Assembly: GCF_004331485.1 (NCBI RefSeq)
Contig: NZ_SJKD01000009.1
Coordinates: 331,520 to 395,519, forward strand
Reading direction: 5' to 3'
Length of the DNA stretch: 64,000 nt
DNA from: Kribbella capetownensis
GTDB lineage: Bacteria > Actinomycetota > Actinomycetes > Propionibacteriales > Kribbellaceae
Under the pieces are notes generated by a model. That model was not told the origin of the DNA. It saw nothing but the letters and a program-made list of their open reading frames with translations, and did no database searches. This document shows, piece by piece, positions 25,402-33,873 of the stretch (positions are counted from its first letter, which is position 1; the number at the start of each line of letters is the position of its first letter). A program made the position numbers and the translations under genes.

Positions 25402-26846
25402 CGCCAGCCGGCGACGACACCTCCACCACGATCCCCGACCGGGACCTCGCCGAGGCAACCCGCGAAGCGCAGGAGGCCGCCGCCGACGCAGAACAGGCCG
25501 CGGACAAGGCGGACCACTCCGCCGACGCGGCGGCAAAGTCCGCCCAGCAGGCCGACGGATCGGCCGACGAAGCCGACAAGTCGGCAGACAAAGCGGATGA
25601 GTCCGCGGACCTAGCCGACGAGTCCGCGGACAAGTCCGACGAGTCCGCCGAGAAGGCGGATGAGTCCGCTGACAAGGCCGGTGAGTCGGCTGGGGCGGCT
25701 GAGGTGTCGGCGGAGGATGCCAAGGCTTCGGCGGAGAAGGCGGACGACGATCTTGCCAGCGAACTGCTGATCGAGGAGCGGCATCCGGACGTCGGCATGG
25801 GCCTGCCCGGTCCGCCGCTGCGGCGCTCGAGCCCGTTCATGTTCGGCTTCTTCGCGGCCCTCGGCGTACTGGTCGCCTGGGGTTTGTGGAACGCGGCCGG
25901 CCAGGCCCGCTCGGTGCTGATCCTGCTGCTGGTCTCGATGTTCATCGCGGTCGGCCTGAATCCGCTGGTCGAGTGGTTCATGCGCCGCGGCCTGAAACGC
26001 GGCCTGTCCGTCGGCGTCGTGTTCCTGCTGATGATCCTCGCCGTGGCCGGCGTCGGGTTCGCGATCGTGCCGGTGGTCACCGACCAGATCGACAGCCTGA
26101 TCCGGAACGCACCCCAGTGGCTCGACCTGGTACAGAAGTCGAAGACGCTGGACGAACTCGACGACCGCTACCACTACGTCCAGAAGGCCAAGGACTACAT
26201 CCAGGACCCGGCCCTGGCGCAGCGCGCGTTCGGCGGCATCCTCGGTGTCGGCAAGGTGGTCGCGAACGCGTTGTTCAACACGTTCACGATCCTGATCCTG
26301 ACCCTGTACTTCCTCGCCTCGCTCCCGTCGGTCAAGCGTGCGGCGTACAGCCTGGTCCCGCGGACCCGGCGTACCCGCGTCTCGATCCTCGGCGACGAGG
26401 TGCTGGCCCGGGTCGGCGGCTACGTCAGCGGCCAGTTCATGGTCGCCCTGTGCGCGGGCTTCTTCATGTTCGTGTTCCTGGAGATCGTCGGCCTGCGCGA
26501 GTACGCCGTGGCGCTGGCGATCGTGGTCATGTTCACCGCGTTCATCCCGATGGTCGGCGGCCTGATCGGCGTCGTCCTCGTCTCGCTGATCGGCTTCACC
26601 GACGGCCTGTGGACCGGCGTCGCCTGTCTCGCGTACGGGGTCATCTACCAGCAGATCGAGAACTACGTCGTCGCCCCGCGCATCATGCGCCGAGCCGTCG
26701 ACATCCCCGGCGCCGTCACCGTCATCGCCGCCCTCCTCGGCGGCGCCCTCCTCGGCGTCGTCGGCGCCCTCCTGGCCATCCCCTGCGCCGCCGCCCTGCT
26801 CCTCATCATCCGAGAGGTCTGGGTCCGCAAAGCCGACGAATCCTAA
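25398..26846 (+). CDS. AI-2E/PerM-family membrane transporter with N-terminal alanine heptad coil
   Basis: This is a 482-aa protein. Residues 35-118 are twelve consecutive heptads of the form A-x-x-A-x-x-S, strongly acidic. A membrane domain of the PerM/AI-2E family follows from about residue 138 (VGLNPLVEWF, a large PerM insertion, then FTAFIPMVGGLIGVVL and the final VGALLAIP). PerM proteins have about eight helices; members transport or export varied small molecules, and most are unassigned. The GTG start sits inside the stop of the DivIVA-like gene. The heptad tail is unusual for the family and, given its neighbour, may dock onto the coiled-coil scaffold (inference). Confidence 0.87.
   Translation: MTPAGDDTSTTIPDRDLAEATREAQEAAADAEQAADKADHSADAAAKSAQQADGSADEADKSADKADESADLADESADKSDESAEKADESADKAGESAGAAEVSAEDAKASAEKADDDLASELLIEERHPDVGMGLPGPPLRRSSPFMFGFFAALGVLVAWGLWNAAGQARSVLILLLVSMFIAVGLNPLVEWFMRRGLKRGLSVGVVFLLMILAVAGVGFAIVPVVTDQIDSLIRNAPQWLDLVQKSKTLDELDDRYHYVQKAKDYIQDPALAQRAFGGILGVGKVVANALFNTFTILILTLYFLASLPSVKRAAYSLVPRTRRTRVSILGDEVLARVGGYVSGQFMVALCAGFFMFVFLEIVGLREYAVALAIVVMFTAFIPMVGGLIGVVLVSLIGFTDGLWTGVACLAYGVIYQQIENYVVAPRIMRRAVDIPGAVTVIAALLGGALLGVVGALLAIPCAAALLLIIREVWVRKADES
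25500..25751 (+). repeat. Heptad-encoding repeat region in the PerM gene
   Basis: Twelve 21-bp periods encode A-x-x-A-x-x-S heptads (for example ADKADES, ADLADES, AEKADES). The last unit ends in Asp instead of Ser. Confidence 0.8.
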
Positions 26847-27016
26847 CCGCCGGAGGCCACGTCTCCGACCGCCCCGTCGAGCGCACGCCGCTCACATCCG
26901 CCGTCGACGAGTGCTGCGAAAGCAACCGCCACCTTGTCCGACGGCGAGTACGACGTACCCAATGGTCCCCTCCAGAGCCCGCTCAACCTGCCGGAAGGCA
27001 GTCCGCGAGCAGGGTC

Positions 27017-27053
27017 TGGACAGATAGATATCGGGTATATATTCTCGCTATCT
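27017..27053 (+). promoter_or_regulatory. Leaderless promoter overlapped by PadR operator candidate
   Basis: TGGACA (27017-27022), 17 nt and TATTCT (27040-27045) form a promoter whose start would fall at the ATG (27054). An inverted repeat AGATAG (27022-27027)/CTATCT (27048-27053), with an AT-rich inside, covers it completely, as expected for autorepression by the PadR protein. Confidence 0.6.
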
Positions 27054-27572
27054 ATGCGGTCGTTGTTTCTTGCGTTGCTGGCCGACGAGAGCCGGCACGG
27101 GTACGAGATCAAGCAGGCCCTCGAGCAGGAGTTCGGGGACCAGCTGCCGGCCTTGAACGCCGGCCAGATCTACTCGACCCTGGCGCGGCTCGAGCGAGAC
27201 GGGCTGGTGGTCGGGCAGAGCATCGAGGGCGACAACCGGCGCAAGCGGGTGTACGAGCTCACCGAGGCCGGCCGCGCAGCGCTGACGGGATGGATCGAGA
27301 CGCCGGTGCCGGGCACGCGACTGAAGGACGAGTTCTTCATGAAGCTGGTGATTCTCGCGTCGGCCGGGCTGGCCGAGCCGAAGGCGTTGATCGCCGGGCA
27401 ACGACGCGAGTACCTACAGTCCCTGCGCGACCTCGACGCGATGGTGTCGGCCGATGGGTCGCGGCCCGCCGCCGAGCTGCTGGCCGAAGGCGCGATCCTG
27501 CACCTGAAAGCCGACCTGGAGTGGCTCGACCTGATCGAGCAGCGACTGCCGATGCAACGGGAGCCGGCATGA
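27054..27572 (+). CDS. PadR-family transcriptional regulator
   Basis: This 172-aa protein has a PadR winged helix at the very N-terminus (SLFLALLADESRHGYEIKQA, then LNAGQIYSTLARLERDGLV as recognition helix and wing). A C-terminal helical dimerisation domain of the Vir_act_alpha type follows. I start at the ATG at 27054, where PadR homology begins; the frame is open upstream but that part looks non-coding and contains the operator. It overlaps the ABC ATPase start by ATGA. PadR proteins next to MacB-type exporters usually sense a toxic or envelope-active compound and repress the exporter. Confidence 0.9.
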   Translation: MRSLFLALLADESRHGYEIKQALEQEFGDQLPALNAGQIYSTLARLERDGLVVGQSIEGDNRRKRVYELTEAGRAALTGWIETPVPGTRLKDEFFMKLVILASAGLAEPKALIAGQRREYLQSLRDLDAMVSADGSRPAAELLAEGAILHLKADLEWLDLIEQRLPMQREPA

Positions 27573-28300
27573 CACCGGTGCTCGAGACACGAAGGCTCGC
27601 GAAGACGTACGACACCGGGGGCACGCAGGTCCTGGCCGTCCGCGGGATCGACCTCACGATCAGCAGAGGTGAGTTCGTCGCGATCGTGGGACCGAGTGGG
27701 TGCGGGAAGTCAACCCTGCTCAACCTGATGGCGGGGCTCGATCGGGTGACCGCCGGCGAGGTCTGGCTCGGCGGCCGGCGGATCGACCAGTTGAGCGAGA
27801 CCGCGCTGGCGCGGATGCGCCGGCAGAAGGTCGGGTTCGTGTTCCAGTTCTTCAACCTGATGCCGACCCTGTCCGCGATCGAGAACGTCGAACTGCCCCT
27901 CCTCCTGGTCGGACGTCACCGGAAGGAAGCCCGGGACGCCGCGAGCAGACTGCTGGACGACCTCGGTCTTGAAGACAAGTACGACGCGGCGCCGTCCCAA
28001 CTGTCCGGTGGAGAGCAACAGCGGGTCGCTCTTGCCCGTGCCCTGGCGAACACCCCGGACATCCTGCTCGGCGACGAACCGACCGGGAACCTCGACTCGG
28101 CCTCGTCCCGCGAGGTGCTCGCCCTCCTCCGCGCCGCCCGCGACCGAGGCCAGACACTGTTGCTCGTAACCCATGACACCCGTGTCGCCGCCGCAGCGGA
28201 TCGGGTCGTCACCCTTCGCGACGGACTGGTGAACGACGACACCGAGCTGCAGGCGGCCCGGCCGGTCACGCTCCCCCTCGACGCCGGTGGACCGGTATGA
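27569..28300 (+). CDS. ABC exporter ATP-binding protein (MacB/LolD type)
   Basis: This 243-aa ATPase has Walker A GPSGCGKST (about 42-50), Q-loop FQFFNLMPTLSA, signature LSGGEQQR, Walker B LLGDEPTGNLD and the H-loop THD. The GNLD extension and FNLMP motif are typical of the MacB/LolD/FtsE group, which powers mechanotransmission rather than import. It is translated in an ATGA overlap on both sides, between PadR and the permease. Confidence 0.93.
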   Translation: MTPVLETRRLAKTYDTGGTQVLAVRGIDLTISRGEFVAIVGPSGCGKSTLLNLMAGLDRVTAGEVWLGGRRIDQLSETALARMRRQKVGFVFQFFNLMPTLSAIENVELPLLLVGRHRKEARDAASRLLDDLGLEDKYDAAPSQLSGGEQQRVALARALANTPDILLGDEPTGNLDSASSREVLALLRAARDRGQTLLLVTHDTRVAAAADRVVTLRDGLVNDDTELQAARPVTLPLDAGGPV

Positions 28301-30045
28301 CGCTCACGCTGGTCAGGCTCGCGTTCGCAGGACTCCGCTCGCGGCTCCTGGCGAGCGCGCTGACGGTCCTGCTCTGCAGTGCCGCGGCGGCAACCATCGT
28401 GCTCGCGCTCGAGGTCGGGGCAACCGTCCGCGATCCGTGGCAGCGGACCTTCGCCGAAGCAAACGGCGCACATGTCCTGGCGAACGTCGCCTCCGCAGCG
28501 GATGCGGACAAGATCGCGAGTCTCCCCGGCGTCGCCGAACGAGACAAGCCCATCCCGAACGCGAACGCTGACGTACTGGGCACGACCGACCGATTGCAAC
28601 TGGCCGGCCAGGCCACCGCGCCACACGTCAACACGGCGATCCCGATCGAAGGCGGAGGCCAACCGGCGGCCGGGATCGTCCTCGAGCGCAGCTTCGCCGA
28701 AGCCCTCGGTCTCACCGTCGGTACGACGTTGCGCCTGGCAACGACCGGCGACCCGGTGGAGCTGACCGTCGTCGGTACTGCGGTGTCGCCCAGCCAGCCG
28801 CGCTATCCCCGCCGGAACCCCGGTCTCGCCTGGGTCTCACGCGCGACGCTGGAGCGGGTCCAGCCGGACACCGATCGCTGGCGCTGGACCGAGGCCATCC
28901 GTCTGTCCGATCCGGCTGCCGCACCGGACTTCGCCGTACGGGCTGCTGGGGCCGTGCCGCCGAGCAGCGCCTCGTTCGAGACGTGGCAGGACCAGCGTGA
29001 GAGTGCGTTGCAAGAGGCAGCTCCCACTCGGCTCGTGCTGACGACGTACACGATCGTCTTGCTTGCGGTGGTCTTCGCGGTGGTGGCGATCCTGGTCACG
29101 GCCCGCGCCGGCGCACAGCACCGTGAGATCGGACTGCTGAAGGCTGTCGGCGTGACGCCACGCCAGATCACCGTGGTGTTCGCGCTCGAGTCCGCCGTAC
29201 TCGGCCTGGTCGCGGTGGTGTCCGGCTTCGCGATCGGGGTAGTGCTCGCGCCACGGCTGGCCGCGTCGAGTATCGCGACAATGGTGGGAGCGCCAACGAT
29301 TGCGATGAACCCGTGGCATCTCCTGGTCGCCGCGTGCCCTGTGTTGATCGTGCTGATCGGCAGCGCCGCGTCGTCGGCCCGCCGTGGCACCGGGTTCAGT
29401 GTTCTGCAGGCGATCCAGTCCGGTTCCGCCGCACCGGCGTCGCGGTCACGCCTCGGACGGCTGATCGGCCGGGCGGCCCTTCCCCTCGTGCTGTCACTCG
29501 GGCTCAAGGACCTTGTCACCAGGCGACACCGAGCCACCCGGCTGGCCGGTGCCATCGTGGTCACCGGCGCGGCCGTCGTCTTCGCACTCTCGATGCAGGC
29601 GAACCTCGATGCCCAGGCCGCCGACGAGGTCAGCGACGTACCGCGTGAGCTGCCCGTCCTCGTCTACACCCTCGACGCCGTGCTCCTCCTGATCACCGTC
29701 ACGACCCTGATCGCGGTCGCCCTCCTCTCGGTGCGCGAGCGCGTCCGCGAGTACGGCGTACTGAAGTCCGTCGGCCTCACACCCCGGCAGATCGCGTCCA
29801 GCCTGATCAGCGCCCACGTCGCACTCGCCACCGTCGCAGTCATCGTGTCGATCCCGGTAGGCATCGTCCTCTACCTCACCGTCTACGGTATCGCCGGCGG
29901 AAGCCCTGAGGACCGAGTGATCGCCTCATGGTGGTCACTGGCCCTTGTGCCGATCGGGACCGTCGTCCTGGTCGTCCTCGCCACCACCGTCCCCGCCCGC
30001 CTAGCCACCCAGATCCCCACCGCCGAAGCCCTTCGCTACGAGTAA
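28297..30045 (+). CDS. ABC exporter permease, FtsX/MacB-like (two FtsX domains)
   Basis: This 582-aa membrane protein has one N-terminal helix, a roughly 200-residue extracytoplasmic domain (MacB_PCD-like), an FtsX three-helix unit (about 245-350), then a second FtsX unit (about 425-575). The repeated motif KxVGxTPRQI occurs near residues 280 and 490 (LKAVGVTPRQI and LKSVGLTPRQI). With the preceding ATPase it should extrude or extract envelope compounds. It ends 3 nt before the convergent PIG-L gene. Confidence 0.88.
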   Translation: MTLTLVRLAFAGLRSRLLASALTVLLCSAAAATIVLALEVGATVRDPWQRTFAEANGAHVLANVASAADADKIASLPGVAERDKPIPNANADVLGTTDRLQLAGQATAPHVNTAIPIEGGGQPAAGIVLERSFAEALGLTVGTTLRLATTGDPVELTVVGTAVSPSQPRYPRRNPGLAWVSRATLERVQPDTDRWRWTEAIRLSDPAAAPDFAVRAAGAVPPSSASFETWQDQRESALQEAAPTRLVLTTYTIVLLAVVFAVVAILVTARAGAQHREIGLLKAVGVTPRQITVVFALESAVLGLVAVVSGFAIGVVLAPRLAASSIATMVGAPTIAMNPWHLLVAACPVLIVLIGSAASSARRGTGFSVLQAIQSGSAAPASRSRLGRLIGRAALPLVLSLGLKDLVTRRHRATRLAGAIVVTGAAVVFALSMQANLDAQAADEVSDVPRELPVLVYTLDAVLLLITVTTLIAVALLSVRERVREYGVLKSVGLTPRQIASSLISAHVALATVAVIVSIPVGIVLYLTVYGIAGGSPEDRVIASWWSLALVPIGTVVLVVLATTVPARLATQIPTAEALRYE

Positions 30046-30048
30046 GGC

Positions 30049-30780
30049 CTACGGGCCGGCGAGTTTGGTGATTTCGGGGGTGGGGTTGGTGTGGAAGGCG
30101 CAGGCTCGCGGGTAGCCGGCGAGGCAGCCTCGGGTGGTCATGAGGGCGGTGTAGTAGTCGATGTAGCGGAAGCCGTAGGTCTCGCCGCGGGCGAAGGCCT
30201 GGTGGCGGATGGCGGAGACCCAGAGGTAGAAGGCCTCGTCGGGGATGGGGACGTACATCGACGGCTGGAAGCCCTCCATGTCCTCCCAGTTCTCGGCGTG
30301 CAGGATCGAGCGGACGCCGTGCCGCGGGAGAGCGGCGAGCTTGCCCACGGCGCCTTCCATGCCGTCGATCTCCGGGTCCGACGGGAGGCCGGCCAGGAAC
30401 CGGGCCCGTTCGACCAGGCTCGACGCATGTTCGTGGTCGCGGTGGATGCTGTGTTTCCAGTGCGCGATGAGCGTGTCGGGCTGCTTGTCGCGGATGATCG
30501 TGGCGAGTTCGAGCGCGACGTCGTCGGAGTCGGCGAGGAAGCCGTCGCTGTGGTCGAGGACCATGAAGTCGGCGCCGATCGCGGCGGCGAAGGCCTCGCC
30601 CTCGGCGATCTTCTGCTTCTTGTACTCCGAAGGAGTCATCCGCGGGTGGCCCCGCTCCCCCGGGGTGAGCGCGACGATGGTGGCGCTCGCGCCTTCCAGG
30701 ACGAGCTTCGCCAGGGTCGGTCCGGCGGTCAGGTCCATGTCGCCGATGTGCGCCCCGACAGCGAGCACTGATTTGGTCAC
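30049..30780 (-). CDS. PIG-L-family deacetylase-like protein with altered catalytic motif
   Basis: This 243-aa protein has a PIG-L (LmbE-like) fold, as in MshB and other zinc N-acetylglucosamine deacetylases. The usual AHPDDxE motif reads AHIGDMD (residues 10-16). Metal ligands His11 and Asp14 remain, and the later HRDH (113-116) supplies the third ligand. However, the position of the catalytic base Asp (MshB Asp15) is Gly13. It is either a variant catalyst or a non-hydrolytic zinc protein. The GTG start at 30780 has GAGGAG 6 nt upstream. It is the last gene of the NamZ-ABC operon, so an amino-sugar substrate is likely. Confidence 0.8.
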   Translation of the reverse strand: MTKSVLAVGAHIGDMDLTAGPTLAKLVLEGASATIVALTPGERGHPRMTPSEYKKQKIAEGEAFAAAIGADFMVLDHSDGFLADSDDVALELATIIRDKQPDTLIAHWKHSIHRDHEHASSLVERARFLAGLPSDPEIDGMEGAVGKLAALPRHGVRSILHAENWEDMEGFQPSMYVPIPDEAFYLWVSAIRHQAFARGETYGFRYIDYYTALMTTRGCLAGYPRACAFHTNPTPEITKLAGP

Positions 30781-30790
30781 AAGGGTCTCC

Positions 30791-31663
30791 TCACTTCAGG
30801 CCACTCAGTACGACGCCTCGGACGTAGTACTTCTGGAACAGCAGGAACACAACGAGCACCGGCAGGGTGCTGAGCACCAGGCCGGCCATCACGATCGGCA
30901 TCGTGCGGTCGGGGTCGAGGAAGCTCTGCAGCAACTGGATCCCGACCGGGAGGGTCTGCAGGGACGGGTCGGACGACGAGATCAACAGCGTCCAGATGTA
31001 CTCGTTCCACTGGCCGATGAACGTGATCAGACCGAGCGTGATCGCGACCGGTTTGGTCTGCGGCAGGACGATGAGGCGCCAGGTCTGCCACTGGTTCGCC
31101 CCGTCGATCTTGGCCGCCTCGAGCATCTCGTCCGGCAGCGACACCATGAACTGGCGCATCAGGAAGATGCCGAACCCGCTCACCGTGAACGGCAGGATCA
31201 GCGCGATCAGGCTCGTGGTGAGCCCGCCGTCGCCGCCGCGTCCGAGGATGTCGTTGCCGCCGGCCAACGGCCAGTTCAGCATGATCAGGAACGTCGGGAT
31301 CAGCAGCAGGAAGGGCGGCAGCATCATCGTGGCCAGGATGAACCGGAAGATCACCGCGCGGCCGCGGAACCGCAGCTTGGCCAGTGCGTATCCCGCCATC
31401 GACGACGTGACCAGCACACTGACGGTCACACTCACCGTGACGATCACGCTGTTGCGGAACAGCCGCCCGAGCTCGAGCTGGTCGAACGCCGCCTTGTAGT
31501 TGTCCAGCCCGAAGGACTTCGGCAGGAACTGGTACGGGATCACGCCGTACTCCCCCGCGCCCTTGAACGAGCTCATCAGCATGTCGAGGAACGGCATCAC
31601 CATCGCGACACCGCCCAGGATCACCACCAGGTACGAGAACCACGGGAACCGACGGCGCCTCAT
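30791..31663 (-). CDS. Sugar ABC importer permease (MalG/CUT1 type)
   Basis: This 290-aa permease has six helices. The EAA loop near residue 195 reads LPDEMLEAAKIDGANQWQTW and contacts the ATPase. The ATG at 31663 overlaps the partner permease stop, and GGAGGAG lies 5 nt upstream. No ATPase gene is present in the operon. CUT1 systems often share a single MsiK-type ATPase encoded elsewhere, which is the actinobacterial norm. Confidence 0.92.
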   Translation of the reverse strand: MRRRRFPWFSYLVVILGGVAMVMPFLDMLMSSFKGAGEYGVIPYQFLPKSFGLDNYKAAFDQLELGRLFRNSVIVTVSVTVSVLVTSSMAGYALAKLRFRGRAVIFRFILATMMLPPFLLLIPTFLIMLNWPLAGGNDILGRGGDGGLTTSLIALILPFTVSGFGIFLMRQFMVSLPDEMLEAAKIDGANQWQTWRLIVLPQTKPVAITLGLITFIGQWNEYIWTLLISSSDPSLQTLPVGIQLLQSFLDPDRTMPIVMAGLVLSTLPVLVVFLLFQKYYVRGVVLSGLK

Positions 31664-32595
31664 GAGGTCTCCTCCCCGCGCCGCCGGGCGATCCACAGCT
31701 GCAGCAGTGTGATCACGAAGATGACCACGAACAGCACCATCGCCATCGCGCTGGCCGTCCCCCAGGCGCCGAACTTGAACGCCTGCTGGTACATCTCGAA
31801 GGCCGCAACGTTCGTCGCATTGACCGGTCCACCATCACCGGTCATGACAATGATCAATGCGAACGACTGCAGTCCGGCAATGAACTGTGTGATCAACACG
31901 AACAACAGTGAGGGCCGCAGCAACGGCAGCGTGATCTGCCAGAACATGTGCCAGCTGTTCGCACCGTCCACCTCGGCGGCCTCGTAGTACATGCCCGGGA
32001 TCGCCTTCAGTCCCGCGGTGAGGATCAGTACGGCGCCCCCGATCGAGGCCCAGGCGTGAACGACGGTCACCGACGGCAAGGCGTACGACGCGTCGGACAG
32101 GAAGCCGATGCTGTTCACGCCGAGCTTGTTCAGGATGCCGTTGATCAGCCCGGCCGGCTGGTACATCATCTTCCACACGTTGCCGATGGCCACCACCGTC
32201 GCGACGACCGGCAGGAAGTACAGCACCCGCCAGAACCCCTGGAAGCTCAGCCGATCGATGCAGTAGGCGACGAGCACCGACCCCACCGTGGCCATCACCA
32301 CCGAACCGAAGGCGAACAGCAGCGTGTTCACCAGGATCGGCTTCACGAACGTGCCGTCGAAGCTGAGTACGTCGGAGAAGTTCTTGATCCCGGCGAACTT
32401 GATCGTGCCGAGGTCGAACCCGCCCCAGTCGGAGAAGGCCAGCACGACGGCGAAGATGAACGGCAGGATCAGGAACACACAGAAGAACAGCAGGGACGGC
32501 GCCAGGAACAGGTACGCCGCCCGTCCCTCGCGATGCAGGGCAGGTCGCTTGGCCACGGTCACCGGGGCCGTGCGGACCTGAACAGCGGTCGTCAT
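31660..32595 (-). CDS. Sugar ABC importer permease (MalF/UgpA type)
   Basis: This 311-aa permease has an N-terminal cytoplasmic stretch, a helix at about 27-48 and five more helices. The EAA motif near residue 208 reads YYEAAEVDGANSWHMFW. It overlaps the binding-protein stop by ATGA and forms the heterodimeric channel with the next permease. Confidence 0.92.
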   Translation of the reverse strand: MTTAVQVRTAPVTVAKRPALHREGRAAYLFLAPSLLFFCVFLILPFIFAVVLAFSDWGGFDLGTIKFAGIKNFSDVLSFDGTFVKPILVNTLLFAFGSVVMATVGSVLVAYCIDRLSFQGFWRVLYFLPVVATVVAIGNVWKMMYQPAGLINGILNKLGVNSIGFLSDASYALPSVTVVHAWASIGGAVLILTAGLKAIPGMYYEAAEVDGANSWHMFWQITLPLLRPSLLFVLITQFIAGLQSFALIIVMTGDGGPVNATNVAAFEMYQQAFKFGAWGTASAMAMVLFVVIFVITLLQLWIARRRGEETS

Positions 32596-33872
32596 TGCGG
32601 CTTGACTGCCTTGGCCGCCTGCGCCAGCGCCTCGTCAGGACTCTTGCCATTGGCAAGCACGGTCATGATCGCATTGTGCAAAGCCGTCTTCGCCTCGTAG
32701 GCACCCGCCTGGTTCGGCTCCGGCATCGCGTACTCCGCGGCCGCGTAGATCGGCTTGAAGTTCGCGTCGGTCAGAGTCTTCTGGTACGTCGCAGCGTCCG
32801 CGGCGCGCGGCGGGATCAGGCCCTGGTCGGCCAGCCACTTGCCCATCTCGGTGACGCCGCCCTCGGTCTGGTGCTCGTTCAGCCAGCTGAGGAACTTCCA
32901 CGCCTCGTCGGAGTGCTTGCTGCGCTGGTTCACGCCCATGAAGAAGCCGTACGCGAGCGATCCCTTGCTGCCCGCGGTCGGTCCCGGGATCGGGGCGACA
33001 CCGACGTCGGAGTACTTGTCCTTCATCTGGGTCTTCAGGCTGCCCAGCCACCAGCCGGCCTGGATCGCCATCGCGACGCCGCCGCTGCGGAACTGCTTGG
33101 TCGGCGAGATCGACGGGTTGGTCGCCTTCGCCGCAGCCAGGTCGGCCTCGACCTGCAGCGCGGACTTGCCGGCGTCGTTGTTGAACTGCGGTGAGCCGTC
33201 CTTGCCGAGGAACGTTCCGCCGGCCGAGTCGAGCAGGGACAGGAATGGGTGCGCCGACTTGTTGTCGCCATCCTGAATCAGGCTCAGGCCCTCGACCTGG
33301 ACGTTGCCGTTGGCATCGCGCTTGACGACCTTCTTCGCCACGTCCTCGAGCTCGGCCCAGGTCGCCGGCGGCTTGCTGACGCCGGCCGCGGCGAGGATCT
33401 TCTTGTTGTAGAAGAGCGCGTACGTGTTGAACTCGGTCGGGTACCCGAGCAGCGTGTCCCCGGTCGTGACCGCGCCGAGCGCCGCCGGGCTGTAGCTCGC
33501 CTTGATCTTCTGGGCGATCTCGTCGGGCACCTTCGCCACCACGTTCGCCTTCTCGAGTTGGCCGCCCCACAGTCCGTAGGCGCTGACGATGTCCGCACCG
33601 CGGCCACCGGTCTGCCGGACGGTCAGCGTGGTCAGGAGGTCGTCGAACTTGACCACCTCGGACTTCACCTGGATGTCTGGATTCTCCTTGTTCCACTGCG
33701 CGATCATCTTGTCCAGCCCACTCTTGGCCGGATCCGACGCGTAGTGGCTGAGCAGCGTGAGCTGCACGTTGCCGCCACCACCGCCCGAACCGTCCCCGCC
33801 GCCGCAGGCCGCGCCGGTGGCCATGAGTCCGAGTGCCGCGATCAGGGCCGGGATGCCCTTTCTGATACGCAT
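32592..33872 (-). CDS. Sugar-binding lipoprotein (solute-binding protein family 1)
   Basis: This 426-aa receptor has a signal peptide with lipobox near GAAC (residues 20-23), then a Gly/Ser linker. The MalE/UgpB fold follows (LTLLSHYASDP, FNTYALFYNKKIL, GGVAMAIQAGWW). It is anchored on the cell surface. Given the NamZ-type muramidase gene upstream in the operon, MurNAc or a related amino sugar is a plausible ligand, but this is inferred from context only. Confidence 0.9.
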   Translation of the reverse strand: MRIRKGIPALIAALGLMATGAACGGGDGSGGGGGNVQLTLLSHYASDPAKSGLDKMIAQWNKENPDIQVKSEVVKFDDLLTTLTVRQTGGRGADIVSAYGLWGGQLEKANVVAKVPDEIAQKIKASYSPAALGAVTTGDTLLGYPTEFNTYALFYNKKILAAAGVSKPPATWAELEDVAKKVVKRDANGNVQVEGLSLIQDGDNKSAHPFLSLLDSAGGTFLGKDGSPQFNNDAGKSALQVEADLAAAKATNPSISPTKQFRSGGVAMAIQAGWWLGSLKTQMKDKYSDVGVAPIPGPTAGSKGSLAYGFFMGVNQRSKHSDEAWKFLSWLNEHQTEGGVTEMGKWLADQGLIPPRAADAATYQKTLTDANFKPIYAAAEYAMPEPNQAGAYEAKTALHNAIMTVLANGKSPDEALAQAAKAVKPQ

Positions 33873-33873
33873 A

